From the NCBI GenBank assembly GCA_963829585.1, contig CAWHJD010000023.1, positions 1-64,000 on the forward strand: a stretch of 64,000 nt of DNA, in the 5' to 3' direction. Every line of letters begins with the position of its first letter. The first letter of the stretch is position 1. A program made the translations under genes and the position numbers. Source of the DNA: Sva-07 sp963829585 (GTDB lineage Bacteria > Actinomycetota > Acidimicrobiia > Acidimicrobiales > Ilumatobacteraceae). Positions 51,623 to 61,600 of this stretch are shown one piece after another. The notes under the pieces are model-generated. The model saw only the letters and a program-made list of their open reading frames with translations, searched no databases and had not been told where the DNA came from.

Positions 51623-52750
51623 TCATCGTCGACCGGCCGAATCGGTCCTCCCCCGAGACGCTGGCAGTGCGAGATGACCGACGATGGTTCGCCGCCTGGC
51701 CCGGAGATTGCTGCGGCTCGGCAGAGCGACACCGGCAAGAAACCGAACCCGGTCTGTAGCGTTCATGCCCAGCATGGCGCTGCGGGCATCGGCCGACCAC
51801 CCCTCGTCGACGGCCCGCTCCGCATACTCCAGCGCCCGACGGGCGGTGGGTGAAGCCTGACGTGCTCCGCCCAGGCGGCGCCCTCGTGCACGATGCCGAG
51901 TACTCGAGCAAGACGCGGTGAAGGCCTCGGCGAGAACAGCGTCACCTTCACCAGCAAGCTGCACGGCCTCCGCCCAGTCTGCACCTGTGACGAGGAGCTG
52001 CTGTGCGAAATCGCGATACAGCCGAAGACCGGCGCCGCGAGACAGCACCATCGCATATCCCGAGATCAGGAGTCGAGCCGACGCACCGAAGGCGGCGCAG
52101 CGCACGCCGCCGATCTCGACGTTCACCGTGTCGGCTCGCAGTTGGTCGTGATCCAGAATTCCCCCGAAATAGCCGGTGGACAGCGACGCGTGGAGATCGA
52201 GTTCCACTCCTTGCGGCGAGCGAAGCTCTGCGGCGCGACCGAATCGTCTTTCCCACCTGGTACGCAGCGGCGGCATGGCACGCGTGAATCCCGCTGCCAT
52301 GAGCACTTCGATCGAGCGGGCGAAGTCGCTGCGTGGAACCAACAGGTCGGCATCGAAGAACGTGCGCCAGGACGGGTCGGGGTAGTCGAGATGGGCGTTG
52401 GCGAGCCCTTTGAACAGCAGCGGCGTGATGCCCTTGCGCTGCAACGTTGAGACGGCAATCGCTCCGGTGGATTCTGCGGCCAGGGAACTCCGCAGCCCGG
52501 CGAGATGACAGTCGCGAATGTCCTTGCGCCATTTCTCCATTCCGGCCTCGACATCGTCGGCCGGCCGCACCGCGATCTCACCCGTGGCGACCGCATTCCA
52601 CAGGAGCCCGTCGAGGCGTTCAACCGCCGCCCACTGCCCAAGCTCGGCGCACTGGTGGGCGGACACCGCAACGGGCCGCCTCGCTACCGGCAAGTCGAGC
52701 GTCAGCCCTGATGCGAGCACGGCAAGCTGGGCTGGGCTCAGTTCGGTCAT
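51623..52750 (-). CDS. NTP_transf_5-type nucleotidyltransferase, two compensating frameshifts
   Basis: 375 residues from ATG 52750, overlapping the HprK-like stop (ATGA). Core: GITPLLFKGLANAHLDYPDP and FFDADLLVPRSDF (D-x-D metal ligands), then V-E-L-D-L-H-A-S-L-S. From about 51930 to 51860 an alternative frame (ARVLGIVHEGAAWAEHVRLH) fits better, after which the main frame resumes to ALEYAERAVDEGW. Relatives in lasso-peptide loci tailor phosphorylated peptides. Part of set 2. Confidence 0.78.
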   Translation of the reverse strand: MTELSPAQLAVLASGLTLDLPVARRPVAVSAHQCAELGQWAAVERLDGLLWNAVATGEIAVRPADDVEAGMEKWRKDIRDCHLAGLRSSLAAESTGAIAVSTLQRKGITPLLFKGLANAHLDYPDPSWRTFFDADLLVPRSDFARSIEVLMAAGFTRAMPPLRTRWERRFGRAAELRSPQGVELDLHASLSTGYFGGILDHDQLRADTVNVEIGGVRCAAFGASARLLISGYAMVLSRGAGLRLYRDFAQQLLVTGADWAEAVQLAGEGDAVLAEAFTASCSSTRHRARGRRLGGARQASPTARRALEYAERAVDEGWSADARSAMLGMNATDRVRFLAGVALPSRSNLRARRRTIVGHLALPASRGRTDSAGRR

Positions 52751-53644
52751 CTCTCGGTCTCGCTATCTGCACGTTGTCGCTCCGCGGTCTCATCAAGGCG
52801 GAGTGCGGCGCCGACGGCTGCTTCGACGACGGGGATCGCTTCGTCGATGCTGCGGTAGTGCAGTTCGGCGACGGGTACGCGGCGAACGAGCGCTTCGAGC
52901 CGCCGGAACATTTGACGCTTGACGTCGGCCCCACCGAGCGTCTGATTCGACAGCTCGAAAAGGGCCTGCGCCGGCTGGACGGGGTAGAGCGCTGCATCCA
53001 CATCGCTGCGGCGCAGGAGGAGGACCAGCCGCAACGGTGTCGGACCACCCACCGCGCCGTGTCCGCTGACCCGATACGGGAAAAGTCGTCTCGTACGGTC
53101 CAACGGGGAGGCGGACGCCGAGGGCTGCTGCGCCAGATGGGCGCAGCCCGACTGGTCGGTGAAACGGTTGCACGATGACATCCTCACCGTCTGTTCGGTG
53201 TGGGTCCTGCACCGCGACGACCTCGTCGGCGAGGTAGGCGTGGCCCCTTCGACTCATGGCAGCGGTCAGCGTCGACTTCCCAGCTCCACTGTGGCCGACG
53301 AAGGCCACTCCCCGGCCGGCAATTCCGATGGCACCACCGTGCAGCACGGCGCAGCCGCTGGCGACGGCGGTCTCGGCGGTGTGCTCGTTGATCGCTATGA
53401 GCGCGTCGTACAACGCGAGATGGTCAAGGGGCCCCGCATAGCGCTCGTCGCCGTCCCAGCTGACCGTCCACGTCCCGGCAGTGTTCCTGACCTCGAGGTG
53501 ATGCGTCGGTGACCCAGCTTCTTCACCGGCACGCAGGTCGGCGAGGCAGTCCGCCAGTTGGCCGCCGAGCGGCTCACTCACGCTGATGGTGAACACGGAG
53601 TCGTACACCACATGGCAACCCAGATCGGTATGTACCTGTGTCAC
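52747..53644 (-). CDS. HprK-like P-loop kinase, set 2 (frameshifted)
   Basis: GTG 53644 overlaps the PqqD-like stop. N-terminal beta region (VYDSVFTISVSEPLGGQLAD), then VLHGGAIGIAGRGVAFVGHS and the P-loop GHSGAGKST, RRGHAYLADEVVAVQD. At the GGGAAAA run (53078-53084) one base must change to continue F-P-Y-R-V-S-G-H-G-A and LRLVLLLRRSDVDAALYPVQ, ending at 52747. Same family as 44178-45098 but with a different N-terminus. Middle gene of PqqD-like/HprK-like/NTase set 2. Confidence 0.78.
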
Positions 53645-53910
53645 GACCCGGCCCGACTGACCAGGCCGGCATCCACCAGCCGGTCGAGGTCGGCGTCGAG
53701 GTCGGCGGGTTCGAGGCCCGCGTCGACGAGACGGTCTGCGAGTTCATCGACGGTGCACGGCTCGTCAAGCGCCACCCAGACGAGCGCTACCGGACCGATC
53801 AGTTCCATGACGGCATGCTCGGGCAGAGCGTCCACCGGGTGCACGAGAACCCGGTCAGGCCCGAGGCGCCAGACGACGTCGGGCAGACGCGAATAGACCG
53901 GCCCGTTCAT
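53641..53910 (-). CDS. PqqD-like protein, set 2
   Basis: 89 residues from ATG 53910, 7 bp downstream of the epimerase stop. PqqD/RRE-like fold: strands V-V-W-R-L-G-P-D-R-V-L-V-H and helix AVMELIGPVALVWVALDEP, then T-V-D-E-L-A-D-R-L and LDADLDRLVDAGLVSR. No cysteines. It may present a leader peptide to the HprK-like/NTase enzymes. Overlaps the kinase gene by 4 nt. Confidence 0.8.
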   Translation of the reverse strand: MNGPVYSRLPDVVWRLGPDRVLVHPVDALPEHAVMELIGPVALVWVALDEPCTVDELADRLVDAGLEPADLDADLDRLVDAGLVSRAGS

Positions 53911-53917
53911 CGCCCAC

Positions 53918-54871
53918 TCACGTGACGGTGGCGACCGGCTCGCCGAGATGCTCACGCATCCAGGCGACCGTGGCGCGCAATCCGTCGTCCAGCGGTACCG
54001 GTTCGACCTCGGGGAAGAGCGATCGCAGCAGCGTGTTGTCGGCCTGGCTGTGTGGCACGTCACCGGCCCGCACCTCGCTGTGTTCGCACGGCAGCGGAGC
54101 AAACCCGGTGATCGCACCGAGGCGGTCGACAATTTCGAGCAGGCTGGTCCGGCTCCCGAACGCAAGGTTCACCGGCGTCGCACACGTGACGCCTCGGGTG
54201 ATTGCGTCCACGATCACCTCGGTCACAGTGCCGACGTAGGTGAAGTCGCGCGATTGCGTGCCGTCGCCGTGAATCGTCAGCGGCACACCGGTGAGGGCGG
54301 CGTGAGTGAACGCCGGGATCACTGCGGCGTACGCATGGCCGGGTGCCTGGCGGGGCCCGAACACGTTGAAGAACCGGAACGCCAACGTCCGCAGGCCGTA
54401 ACTGTGCTGCCACGCCAGCGCGTACTGCTCCGTGGCGAGCTTGCTCACGGCATAGGGACTGAGCGGCTGGACGGCGAGGTCCTCACGCTTCGGCAGTGTC
54501 GGGTTGGCGCCGTAGACCGACGACGATGAGGCGACGACCACGATCGGATCGTCGAGCGTGCGGGCGGCCTCCAGGACACGCAGCGTGCCGGTGGCATTGG
54601 CCTCGTGGCTGGCGACGGGATCGATGATCGACCGGGGCACCGACGGCCGAGCTGCGAGATGGACGATGGCGTCGGCCCCGGACATCGCCTCCGCCAGAGC
54701 GTCGGCATCGAGGATCGACCCTTCGACGAGTCGTACGCCGATGCCGTCGAGGTTGGAGATCGATCCGGTGGAGAGGTCGTCGATGCCGACGACGCCGTGA
54801 CCGTCGGCGAAGAGCCGTTCGCAGACGTGTGATCCGATGAAGCCGGCGGCTCCGGTGACGAGTACCCGCAT
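53918..54871 (-). CDS. NAD-dependent nucleotide-sugar epimerase (GalE-type SDR)
   Basis: 317 residues from ATG 54871 (MRVLVTGAAGFIGSHVCERL: Rossmann G-x-x-G-x-x-G). Catalytic S-S-S-V-Y-G and Y-A-V-S-K (YxxxK), then FRFFNVFGPRQAPGHAYAAV. Extended SDR family, UDP-glucose/GlcNAc 4-epimerase type. Provides galacto-configured sugars for the glycan. Fourth gene in a six-gene minus-strand operon running 56839 to 51623. Confidence 0.92.
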   Translation of the reverse strand: MRVLVTGAAGFIGSHVCERLFADGHGVVGIDDLSTGSISNLDGIGVRLVEGSILDADALAEAMSGADAIVHLAARPSVPRSIIDPVASHEANATGTLRVLEAARTLDDPIVVVASSSSVYGANPTLPKREDLAVQPLSPYAVSKLATEQYALAWQHSYGLRTLAFRFFNVFGPRQAPGHAYAAVIPAFTHAALTGVPLTIHGDGTQSRDFTYVGTVTEVIVDAITRGVTCATPVNLAFGSRTSLLEIVDRLGAITGFAPLPCEHSEVRAGDVPHSQADNTLLRSLFPEVEPVPLDDGLRATVAWMREHLGEPVATVT

Positions 54872-54905
54872 TGGGGTCGACACTACCGGCGTCGATCGCT
54901 CCGGG

Positions 54906-56018
54906 TCAGGACACCGCCGCCGGACCTGCCCCGGCAACGACGTCGGAGTAAAGCGAGAGGTGGGCAGTCACGACGTCGTGAAGCGTCCAGGCGTGCAGTT
55001 CCCTGCGTGCGTTGGCCGACATCTCGGCGAGCAGGTTCGGTGACGTCGCCAGCTCGGCGAGGGCCTCTCCGAGCGCGTCGGGGTCACGCGGAGGTACGAC
55101 CCTGCCCACTGAGTTGGTCACCATCTCCGGGACTCTCCCCACCGCAGTGGCCACGACCGGCAGCCCCAGAGCGAGCGCTTCGGCGACAACGATGGGTTGA
55201 CCCTCGTAATCGCTCGCAACAGCAAGAATGTCCGCCCGCGCGATCTCGGCGAGGATGTCCTCCGTGGTCGGCTCGAAGGACACCACGTCGGCGAGGCCCA
55301 GCGTGCGAGCGAGTTCGACGTGCACGTCGAGATTGGGTCCTTCGCCGATGGTGATCAGTCGGATGGGCGCACCGGCTTGACGGGCTCGCTGCACCCCTCG
55401 CAACAGGTTCGGATAGTTCTTCGCGTCCCGATGGCTGGCGACCGTCATCACGATGACGTCCTCCCCGACTGCCTGGCACGACCGCACCTTGCCCTGGCGG
55501 CCGGCGGCGAGGAGTGCGGCATCGATTCGGGCCGGGTCGATGCCGTGCGGCAGCACCACCACTCGTCGCGCGATGTGATGAGGGAGTGACTCGGCGACCG
55601 CTGACGACACGGCGATGGTCGCGGCGTCGAGCCGTGCGGTGGCTCGCCACGCGAGCCGGGTCGGCGAGCGCAGAGATCTCCATGGTGTGTGCGACGTGGT
55701 GACCGTCCGCTTCCCCCGGGTGGCCAGACGCACGAGCGCCGACGGCAGCGGACCGTGGACGTGGACGATGTCGTAGGTGGGATCCGAAGCAAGCCCGACG
55801 AGCCGTCGAGTCGCCGCGATTCCGATCGTGTCACTGCCGTCCAGCCGATGGACCGTGATGCCCGCGGCCTCGATGACGTGGGCGAGTCGGTCGCGAGCAG
55901 AGTTCACGAGGGCGACCTCGACGTTGACGCCTTCGCTGGCCAGACCAAGTGCGAGATCCGTCACAACCCGTTCGATCCCGCCCAGGTCGAGGCCCTTGGT
56001 GACGAGCAGAACGCGCAC
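54906..56018 (-). CDS. Family 4 glycosyltransferase
   Basis: 370 residues from GTG 56018. GT-B fold: R-V-L-L-V-T-K-G-L-D-L-G-G-I-E-R-V-V (GG motif in the N lobe), HVHGPLPSALVRLATRG, VLPHGIDPARIDAALL, then TVASHRDAKNYPNLLRGVQR and the E-x7-E motif in ASDYEGQPIVVAEALALGLP. Intact. Placed between deacetylase (2-bp gap) and epimerase in the operon. Confidence 0.92.
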   Translation of the reverse strand: MRVLLVTKGLDLGGIERVVTDLALGLASEGVNVEVALVNSARDRLAHVIEAAGITVHRLDGSDTIGIAATRRLVGLASDPTYDIVHVHGPLPSALVRLATRGKRTVTTSHTPWRSLRSPTRLAWRATARLDAATIAVSSAVAESLPHHIARRVVVLPHGIDPARIDAALLAAGRQGKVRSCQAVGEDVIVMTVASHRDAKNYPNLLRGVQRARQAGAPIRLITIGEGPNLDVHVELARTLGLADVVSFEPTTEDILAEIARADILAVASDYEGQPIVVAEALALGLPVVATAVGRVPEMVTNSVGRVVPPRDPDALGEALAELATSPNLLAEMSANARRELHAWTLHDVVTAHLSLYSDVVAGAGPAAVS

Positions 56019-56020
56019 GA

Positions 56021-56839
56021 TCAGCGGGTCGCGCCGCGGTACTTGATCCGGGCGACGAGTTCGCGGAGTTCGCCTTCGAGGCGCAGCCCGCCGGCGGCCT
56101 TGGCGACGAAGAAGTTGTGGCCGTCGCTGCGCTGGATCGGAGTACGCCAGAGCCGGTGCAGGTCGGTCGTGCCGGGCTCGTTGACGCGGCTGCGGCCGAG
56201 GGCGGCGGTGGTGAACCGGCGACGGACCTCGGCTTCGGCAGCCTCGGAACCGGGCAGGGCCTTCGGGTAGGCGAAGTGAGCGGGCGGGGTGCCGATGTGT
56301 TCGCCGATCAGCTCGATGGAACGGTCGAGTTCGGCGCCGATCTCGGCCGGATCGGCTCGGTCGAGCAGGGCGTGGGTGTGGGTGTGCGAACCGATGGTGA
56401 CGTACCCGGTGGAGGCGGCGTCGCGTAGGCCTGCCCAGCTGGCGGGTCGCGCTCCCCACGGAAAGGCCTCCCCGCTGTCGATGAAGTGGGTGGCGGCGTA
56501 CAAGGTGGCGCGGATGCGGTGGTCGACCAATGCCGGCACGACGACGTCGCAGAAGTCGTCGGTCCCGTCGTCGAAGGTGACCACGACGGCACGCGGGGGC
56601 AGTACCGGTCCACCATCGGCGCCTCCGGCGAAAATGGCGGCGGCGTGGTCGAGGTCGATGACCGTGTGGCGCGTGCGCAGGTGCTCGAGCTGAGCCCGGA
56701 ATGCATCGACATCGAGGTCGACCTCGCCACCCGACCCCCCGCCCACACGGTGGTAGATCAGCACGGTCACGCCGGCCGCGGGCTTCATGATCCGGTCGCC
56801 CTGGACGAGCACCTGCTTCACGAGCGTCCGGGAGTTCAC
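56021..56839 (-). CDS. Polysaccharide deacetylase (NodB domain)
   Basis: 272 residues from GTG 56839; the start is set by the family N-terminus (R-T-L-V-K-Q-V-L-V). Core: G-V-T-V-L-I-Y-H-R-V-G-G-G, PRAVVVTFDDGTDDFCDVVV (catalytic Asp and metal Asp), IGSHTHTHALLDR (H-x3-H metal site) and A-Y-P-K-A-L. No signal peptide or membrane helix, as in many actinobacterial glycan-locus members. Removes acetyl groups from the lipid-linked or finished glycan. First gene of the operon. Confidence 0.9.
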   Translation of the reverse strand: MNSRTLVKQVLVQGDRIMKPAAGVTVLIYHRVGGGSGGEVDLDVDAFRAQLEHLRTRHTVIDLDHAAAIFAGGADGGPVLPPRAVVVTFDDGTDDFCDVVVPALVDHRIRATLYAATHFIDSGEAFPWGARPASWAGLRDAASTGYVTIGSHTHTHALLDRADPAEIGAELDRSIELIGEHIGTPPAHFAYPKALPGSEAAEAEVRRRFTTAALGRSRVNEPGTTDLHRLWRTPIQRSDGHNFFVAKAAGGLRLEGELRELVARIKYRGATR

Positions 56840-56968
56840 ATCGGCCAGTTTGGCACCCCCGCGAATCGCCTGCGCGGTCTTCCCGCACAACCGTGAACGT
56901 TTCTCGAGTTTCTTGACGAACCTGCCGATGTCGGTCTGACGCGTCCGCCACGACGAAGGAGCACCGAC

Positions 56969-57528
56969 ATGGGTTTCCGCACACGCACCGCTGTTGGCCT
57001 GGCCACCGCCCTCGCCGGGCTGTTGATGATCGTCGCCTCGGCCGGTACTGCCGCTGCCTACGACTTCCCGAGCACGAACGACGCCAACCGGACTGGCGGA
57101 GCAAGCCGCATGTCAACCAGGTGTCGAGTGGGCCGGGGACGGTCACGCTCGAGTTCGTGAACCCCACGTCCTGGCTGGCGTACTTCGAATACCGCATCGA
57201 CGGCGTCGACGTCGACCGGTCGTGTCATCCGACCTCGGTGAGTCGGTGACGTATCAGTACCCCGGCGTCTGCGTCGAATGGTGACGTCGAGCTTCTGACC
57301 GCCGTGCGAATCCGGCGTGATCACCGGACGTTCACTGCCAATGCGACGGTCGAGGTTCGCCTCGCGCTCGGCGGCGAGCGCGACTGGGACTTCGACTGGA
57401 CCACCTTCTACGTCGTCCCGAGCCCGACGACCAGGGCCGACTGCACGAATGGCGGGTGGGTGACCTTCGAGTTCGCCAATCAGGGTCAGTGCATCAAGTT
57501 CGTGAACACGGGCCAGGACAGCCGCTGA
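56969..57528 (+). CDS. Secreted hypothetical protein, multiply frameshifted
   Basis: ATG 56969 with GAAGGAG upstream. Clear signal peptide (TAVGLATALAGLLMIVASAG, cleavage after T-A-A-A). Beyond residue 44 at least three single-base shifts (about 57105, 57225, 57285) are needed to keep HVNQVSSGPGTVTLEFVNPT, LAYFEYRIDGVDVD, TYQYPGVCVEW, NATVEVRLALGGERDWDFDW and a Cys-containing end FEFANQGQCIKFVNTGQDSR. A small beta-rich exported domain; no family recognised. Confidence 0.6.
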
Positions 57529-57571
57529 CGATCCTTTCTTCAGGTCACGTGCCACATGCCGATAGATCTGC

Positions 57572-58372
57572 GTGCAGGATCGATATGCGGACGATTTCGG
57601 ACAGTTCTTGAAGCTCGGGCTGTTGCGCTGGCTGGCCTCTCCATCGCCGTTCGGCCACGGGCATCGGCTCGGCGTGATCTGGGTGCCGGCGCCGAGCGAG
57701 CGTGACTTGATCGACGGCGAGCAGGTAGCGCCTCTCGATCCGTCGAGCGCCGCCGGCCAAGACCTCCGTTCGCTTGATCCCGAGCTGTCCGACCGGTTGC
57801 GGCTGATGGTTGCCGAGTCCGGCCGACCGTTGTCGGTACGCGAGTCGTGCGGCGCGTTGCCGACGGGCACCGTGTGCTTCGACCGTTCTCAACGTTTCGA
57901 CGCCCTGATGCGAAGCGATCGTGCCGCTCGCGTGGTCAGCCGGCAGCGGTGGTTCCACGAGGCGATGGTGGCGGTTGATCCGTGCTCGCTCGTGTTCCTC
58001 GACTCGGACAACGGTCTCGTTGAAGACGACTCGCAACAGCCGTGGCGCGACCGGGCCGACGACGACGTCTCGATGTCGGAAGTCGCCCAGCTGCTCGAAC
58101 GGGAACAGAGTGTGGTGACACATCAACTCGTCGATCCCACGCAGGCGTTGCCGGCATTGGTCAAGGCGCGAATGACCGACATTCACGGAACCCTGGGCAT
58201 CGAGCCGTTGGCCGTGGTGCGGGGATCGCGTGCGTGCACGCGGCTGTTCACGATCATTCCGCATCGTCGGCACCAGTCTGATCTGCACGACCGCATCGGT
58301 GCGCTCCAGCTCTCGCGCTGGGGCGACGAGTTCCGCGTGTACCGCTGGCGTCGCGAACTCGTCACAGCATGA
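57572..58372 (+). CDS. Uncharacterised protein with DSDNG motif
   Basis: 266 residues from GTG 57572. Opens RYADDFGQFLKLGLLRWLAS, then H-R-L-G-V-I-W-V, SCGALPTGTVCFDRSQRFDA and CSLVFLDSDNGLVEDDS, followed by E-Q-S-V-V-T-H-Q. This order (Y-x-D-x2-D-F-x-K-L-x-L-L-R-x-L then D-P-D-N-G) matches a widespread unnamed bacterial family that I cannot assign a function. No signal peptide. Not obviously part of the glycan operon. Confidence 0.7.
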   Translation: MQDRYADDFGQFLKLGLLRWLASPSPFGHGHRLGVIWVPAPSERDLIDGEQVAPLDPSSAAGQDLRSLDPELSDRLRLMVAESGRPLSVRESCGALPTGTVCFDRSQRFDALMRSDRAARVVSRQRWFHEAMVAVDPCSLVFLDSDNGLVEDDSQQPWRDRADDDVSMSEVAQLLEREQSVVTHQLVDPTQALPALVKARMTDIHGTLGIEPLAVVRGSRACTRLFTIIPHRRHQSDLHDRIGALQLSRWGDEFRVYRWRRELVTA

Positions 58373-58621
58373 ACGTCGCGCCGGTCTGACCCGAGCCGAC
58401 ACGGGACAATTCTGGGCGTCAGGATTCGCATGTGATGCTGCGAGGCGCGCTGACTGCGGTAGCTCACGCTCAGCACTCGAACGAGCACCAGTTGCGTCAA
58501 TTCCCGGACAGGTCGACAGTGCGTGGGCAGCCGGCCACGGTGCGTCGAACGGGTCCTGACATCTTGATTGACAGCACCTGGCGCGCTGGCAAGGATCGGG
58601 GTCCGAGCAGTAGGAGGGGAC

Positions 58622-61600
58622 ATGCACAGCGCGGGCAGTATCAGAAGGTCGGTAGCCGGTGACGCGATTTCGGGCGTCGGATTCCGCCGTCGCGGCACCG
58701 TCCGTCGGTCGTGGGTGCTCCTGCTCGCGAGTTCGCTCGCTGCGTCGGTCGCCGTGGTCTCGACGCCCTCCGTTTCCCTCGCGGCTGCGTCTGCACTCAG
58801 TTTCGACGGTGTCGACGACTACGTGACGTTCGGGGATCCGGCCGAGCTGGACCTCGCGCAGTTCACCGTCGAGACATGGTTCAAGCGCACGGGAGCCGGC
58901 GTCGCAGCCACCACGGGCACGGGCGGAATCACAAACTTCATTCCGTTGGTGACGCACGGCGGCCCCCAGGCGGATGGTTCCAATGTGGACGCGAACTGGC
59001 TTGTCGGCATCGACGATGCGACCGATGTGCTCGCGGCGGACTTCGAAGAGGGCTCCGGCGGGACCACCCCGGGACTGAACCATCCCGTGAGGGGAACGAC
59101 GGTCATCACCAACGACGTCTGGCACCACGCCGCCGCCACGTACGACGGGTCGACCTGGAATCTGTATCTCGACGGCGCCCTCGAGGCGACACTGCTGGTC
59201 GGGCAGCCCACCCGGTCGGACACCATTCAGCACGCCGCCCTCGGAGTAATGCTGAACTCATCGGGCACGACGTCCAACTCGCTGGCACGTTTCAGGGGAC
59301 ATCTCGACGAGGTCAGGGTCTGGAACAGCGCACGAAGCCAGGCCGACATCGCGGCAACGATGAACTCCGAGATCACCTCGGATCCGGGCGGTCTCGTCGC
59401 TCGTTGGGGGCTCGAGGAGGGAACCGGCACGACGGTTGCCGACTCGATCAGCCCGGCATCCAACGGCACGCTGTCGCCGGCGGCGACGGGACCCACCTGG
59501 GCGAACGGCTTCAACTACGTCGAGCCGACACCGAACCCTGGGCCCTACTCGGTGGCGTTCAACGGCACCAGCACGGCGATCAAGGTGCCCGATGCGAACG
59601 CGCTCGACACAGCCACGTTCACGGTCGAGGCCTGGGTGAATCGCGCCGCGGGCGGGGTGACCGCGAGCACCGGAACAGGTGGCGTCGTCGCGTATCCGAT
59701 CATCGCGAAGGGGCGTGCTGAGGCAGAGACTGCGAATGCCGACGTCAACTACTTCCTCGGGATCGACGCCGCCGGCAGGGTCGCGGGAGACTTCGAACAA
59801 TCGGGTCCGGGCACCAACCGGCCCATCACCGGGACAACCGTCATCCCGGTCGGCGAATGGCACCACGTCGCCGCTACGTATGACGGCTCGACCTGGGCGC
59901 TCTACGTCGATGGCCAACTGGATGCCACGTCGCCCACCACGGCGATTCCTGCGAACGCAGTGAACATCGCCCCTGTCGGGATCGGCACCGCGTACCAGAC
60001 GTCGGGTGCAGTCGTTGCGGCGAACGGAGCCTTCTCGGGATCGATCGACGAGGCCCGCATCTGGAACGTCGCCCGATCCGCAGCCGAGATCGAAGCGTCG
60101 TTCGACCAGGAGATCAGCACGGCGACGGCCGGCCTGGTGGCCCGATGGGGCATGAACGAGGACTCGGGCGCCGCGGTGCCGGACTCGATCGGGACGAACA
60201 ACGGGGTTCTGTCGAACGGCACGCGCGTGGCCGGCTTCGTCGTTCCGGTCGTGCCAGGCGTTCTCGACGCACTCGACCTCGGCACCGCCGGCGCCTACGC
60301 GACATTCGGTGATCCATCCAAGTTGGACCTAGCTGCGTTCACCGTCGAGACGTGGTTCCGTCGCGACGACGAGGGTGTTGCGGGCACTACTGGTTCCGGT
60401 GGCATCACGGACTTCATTCCGTTGGTCACCCATGGGGCGCCGGAGGCCGACAATTCGGCGGTGGACGCCAACTGGGTGCTCGGCATCTCCAACGGCAGCG
60501 ATGTGCTCGCTGCAGACTTCGAGGAGGCAGCCACTGGCGGAACTCCGGGTCTCAACCATCCGGTCTACGGCGTCACCCCGATCACCGACGATGTGTGGCA
60601 CCACGCCGCAGCCACGTATGACGGCACGACGTGGAAACTCTATCTCGACGGCAACCTCGAGCGGACCCTGGTTGTCGGTCAGCCGGTCCGGTCGGACTCC
60701 ACCCAGCACGCCGGTCTCGGCGCGATGCTGCTGTCGGCCGGCACTCCAGCCAACACCGCCCGATTCCATGGTGCACTCGACGAGGCGCGGGTCTGGAACT
60801 CGGCGCTCTCGCCCGCACAGATCCAAGCCAACGTCAATTCGGAGTTGACGACGGGCACCGGCCTCGTGGCCCGATGGGGCCTCGACGACAGCACGGGCAC
60901 CACCGTCGCGGACTCGATTGCACCCACTGCCAACGGCACGATCCAGGGCTCTGGCTCGACGTGGATCGAAGGCGCCCCGTTCGACATCGTCGTCGTTCCG
61001 ACATCGGATCCGAACGTCCCCACACTCGTGTCGCCGGCCGACGGTGCCATCGGCGTTGCGTCGCCTCCGAAGCTCGAGGTCGCGGTCAGCGATCCGGACG
61101 GTGGACAGCTGACGACAACGTTCTACGGGCGTGAGGTCGGAACGCCTCCGGGGGACGACTTCACCTTCGTGGTCATCCCTGACACCCAGCACTACGTCGA
61201 CAGTGCCGATCGCGCCGGCTACTACACGCAGCAGACACAGTGGATCGCCGACAACGCGGCCGGTCTCAACATCGCCTTCGTGAGTCACCTCGGCGACGTC
61301 ACCGAGAGCTTCGACAGCAGCGAGGTCGAGTGGCAGCGCGCCGATGCGGCGATGGACATCCTCGACAATGCCGGGATCCCGAACAACCTCGCGCCCGGCA
61401 ACCACGACCTGGGTGCGGGTGGAACGACCTCGACCTTCTTCGACCAGTACTTCCCACCATCGCGCTACAACCTTCCTCAGAACCCGTGGTACGGGGGATG
61501 GCTCGGCGAGGAGCCGGGGCAGACCGACTACTTGAACCGGAACAACTACGAGTTGTTCACTGCCGGGGGCATCGACTTCCTGATCGTTCACCTCGAAATC

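Noticed and set aside
44178..54165. Lasso-peptide biosynthesis locus
   Set aside because: Only PqqD-, HprK- and NTase-like genes are present; no asparagine-synthetase-like cyclase, transglutaminase-like protease or short precursor peptide could be found.
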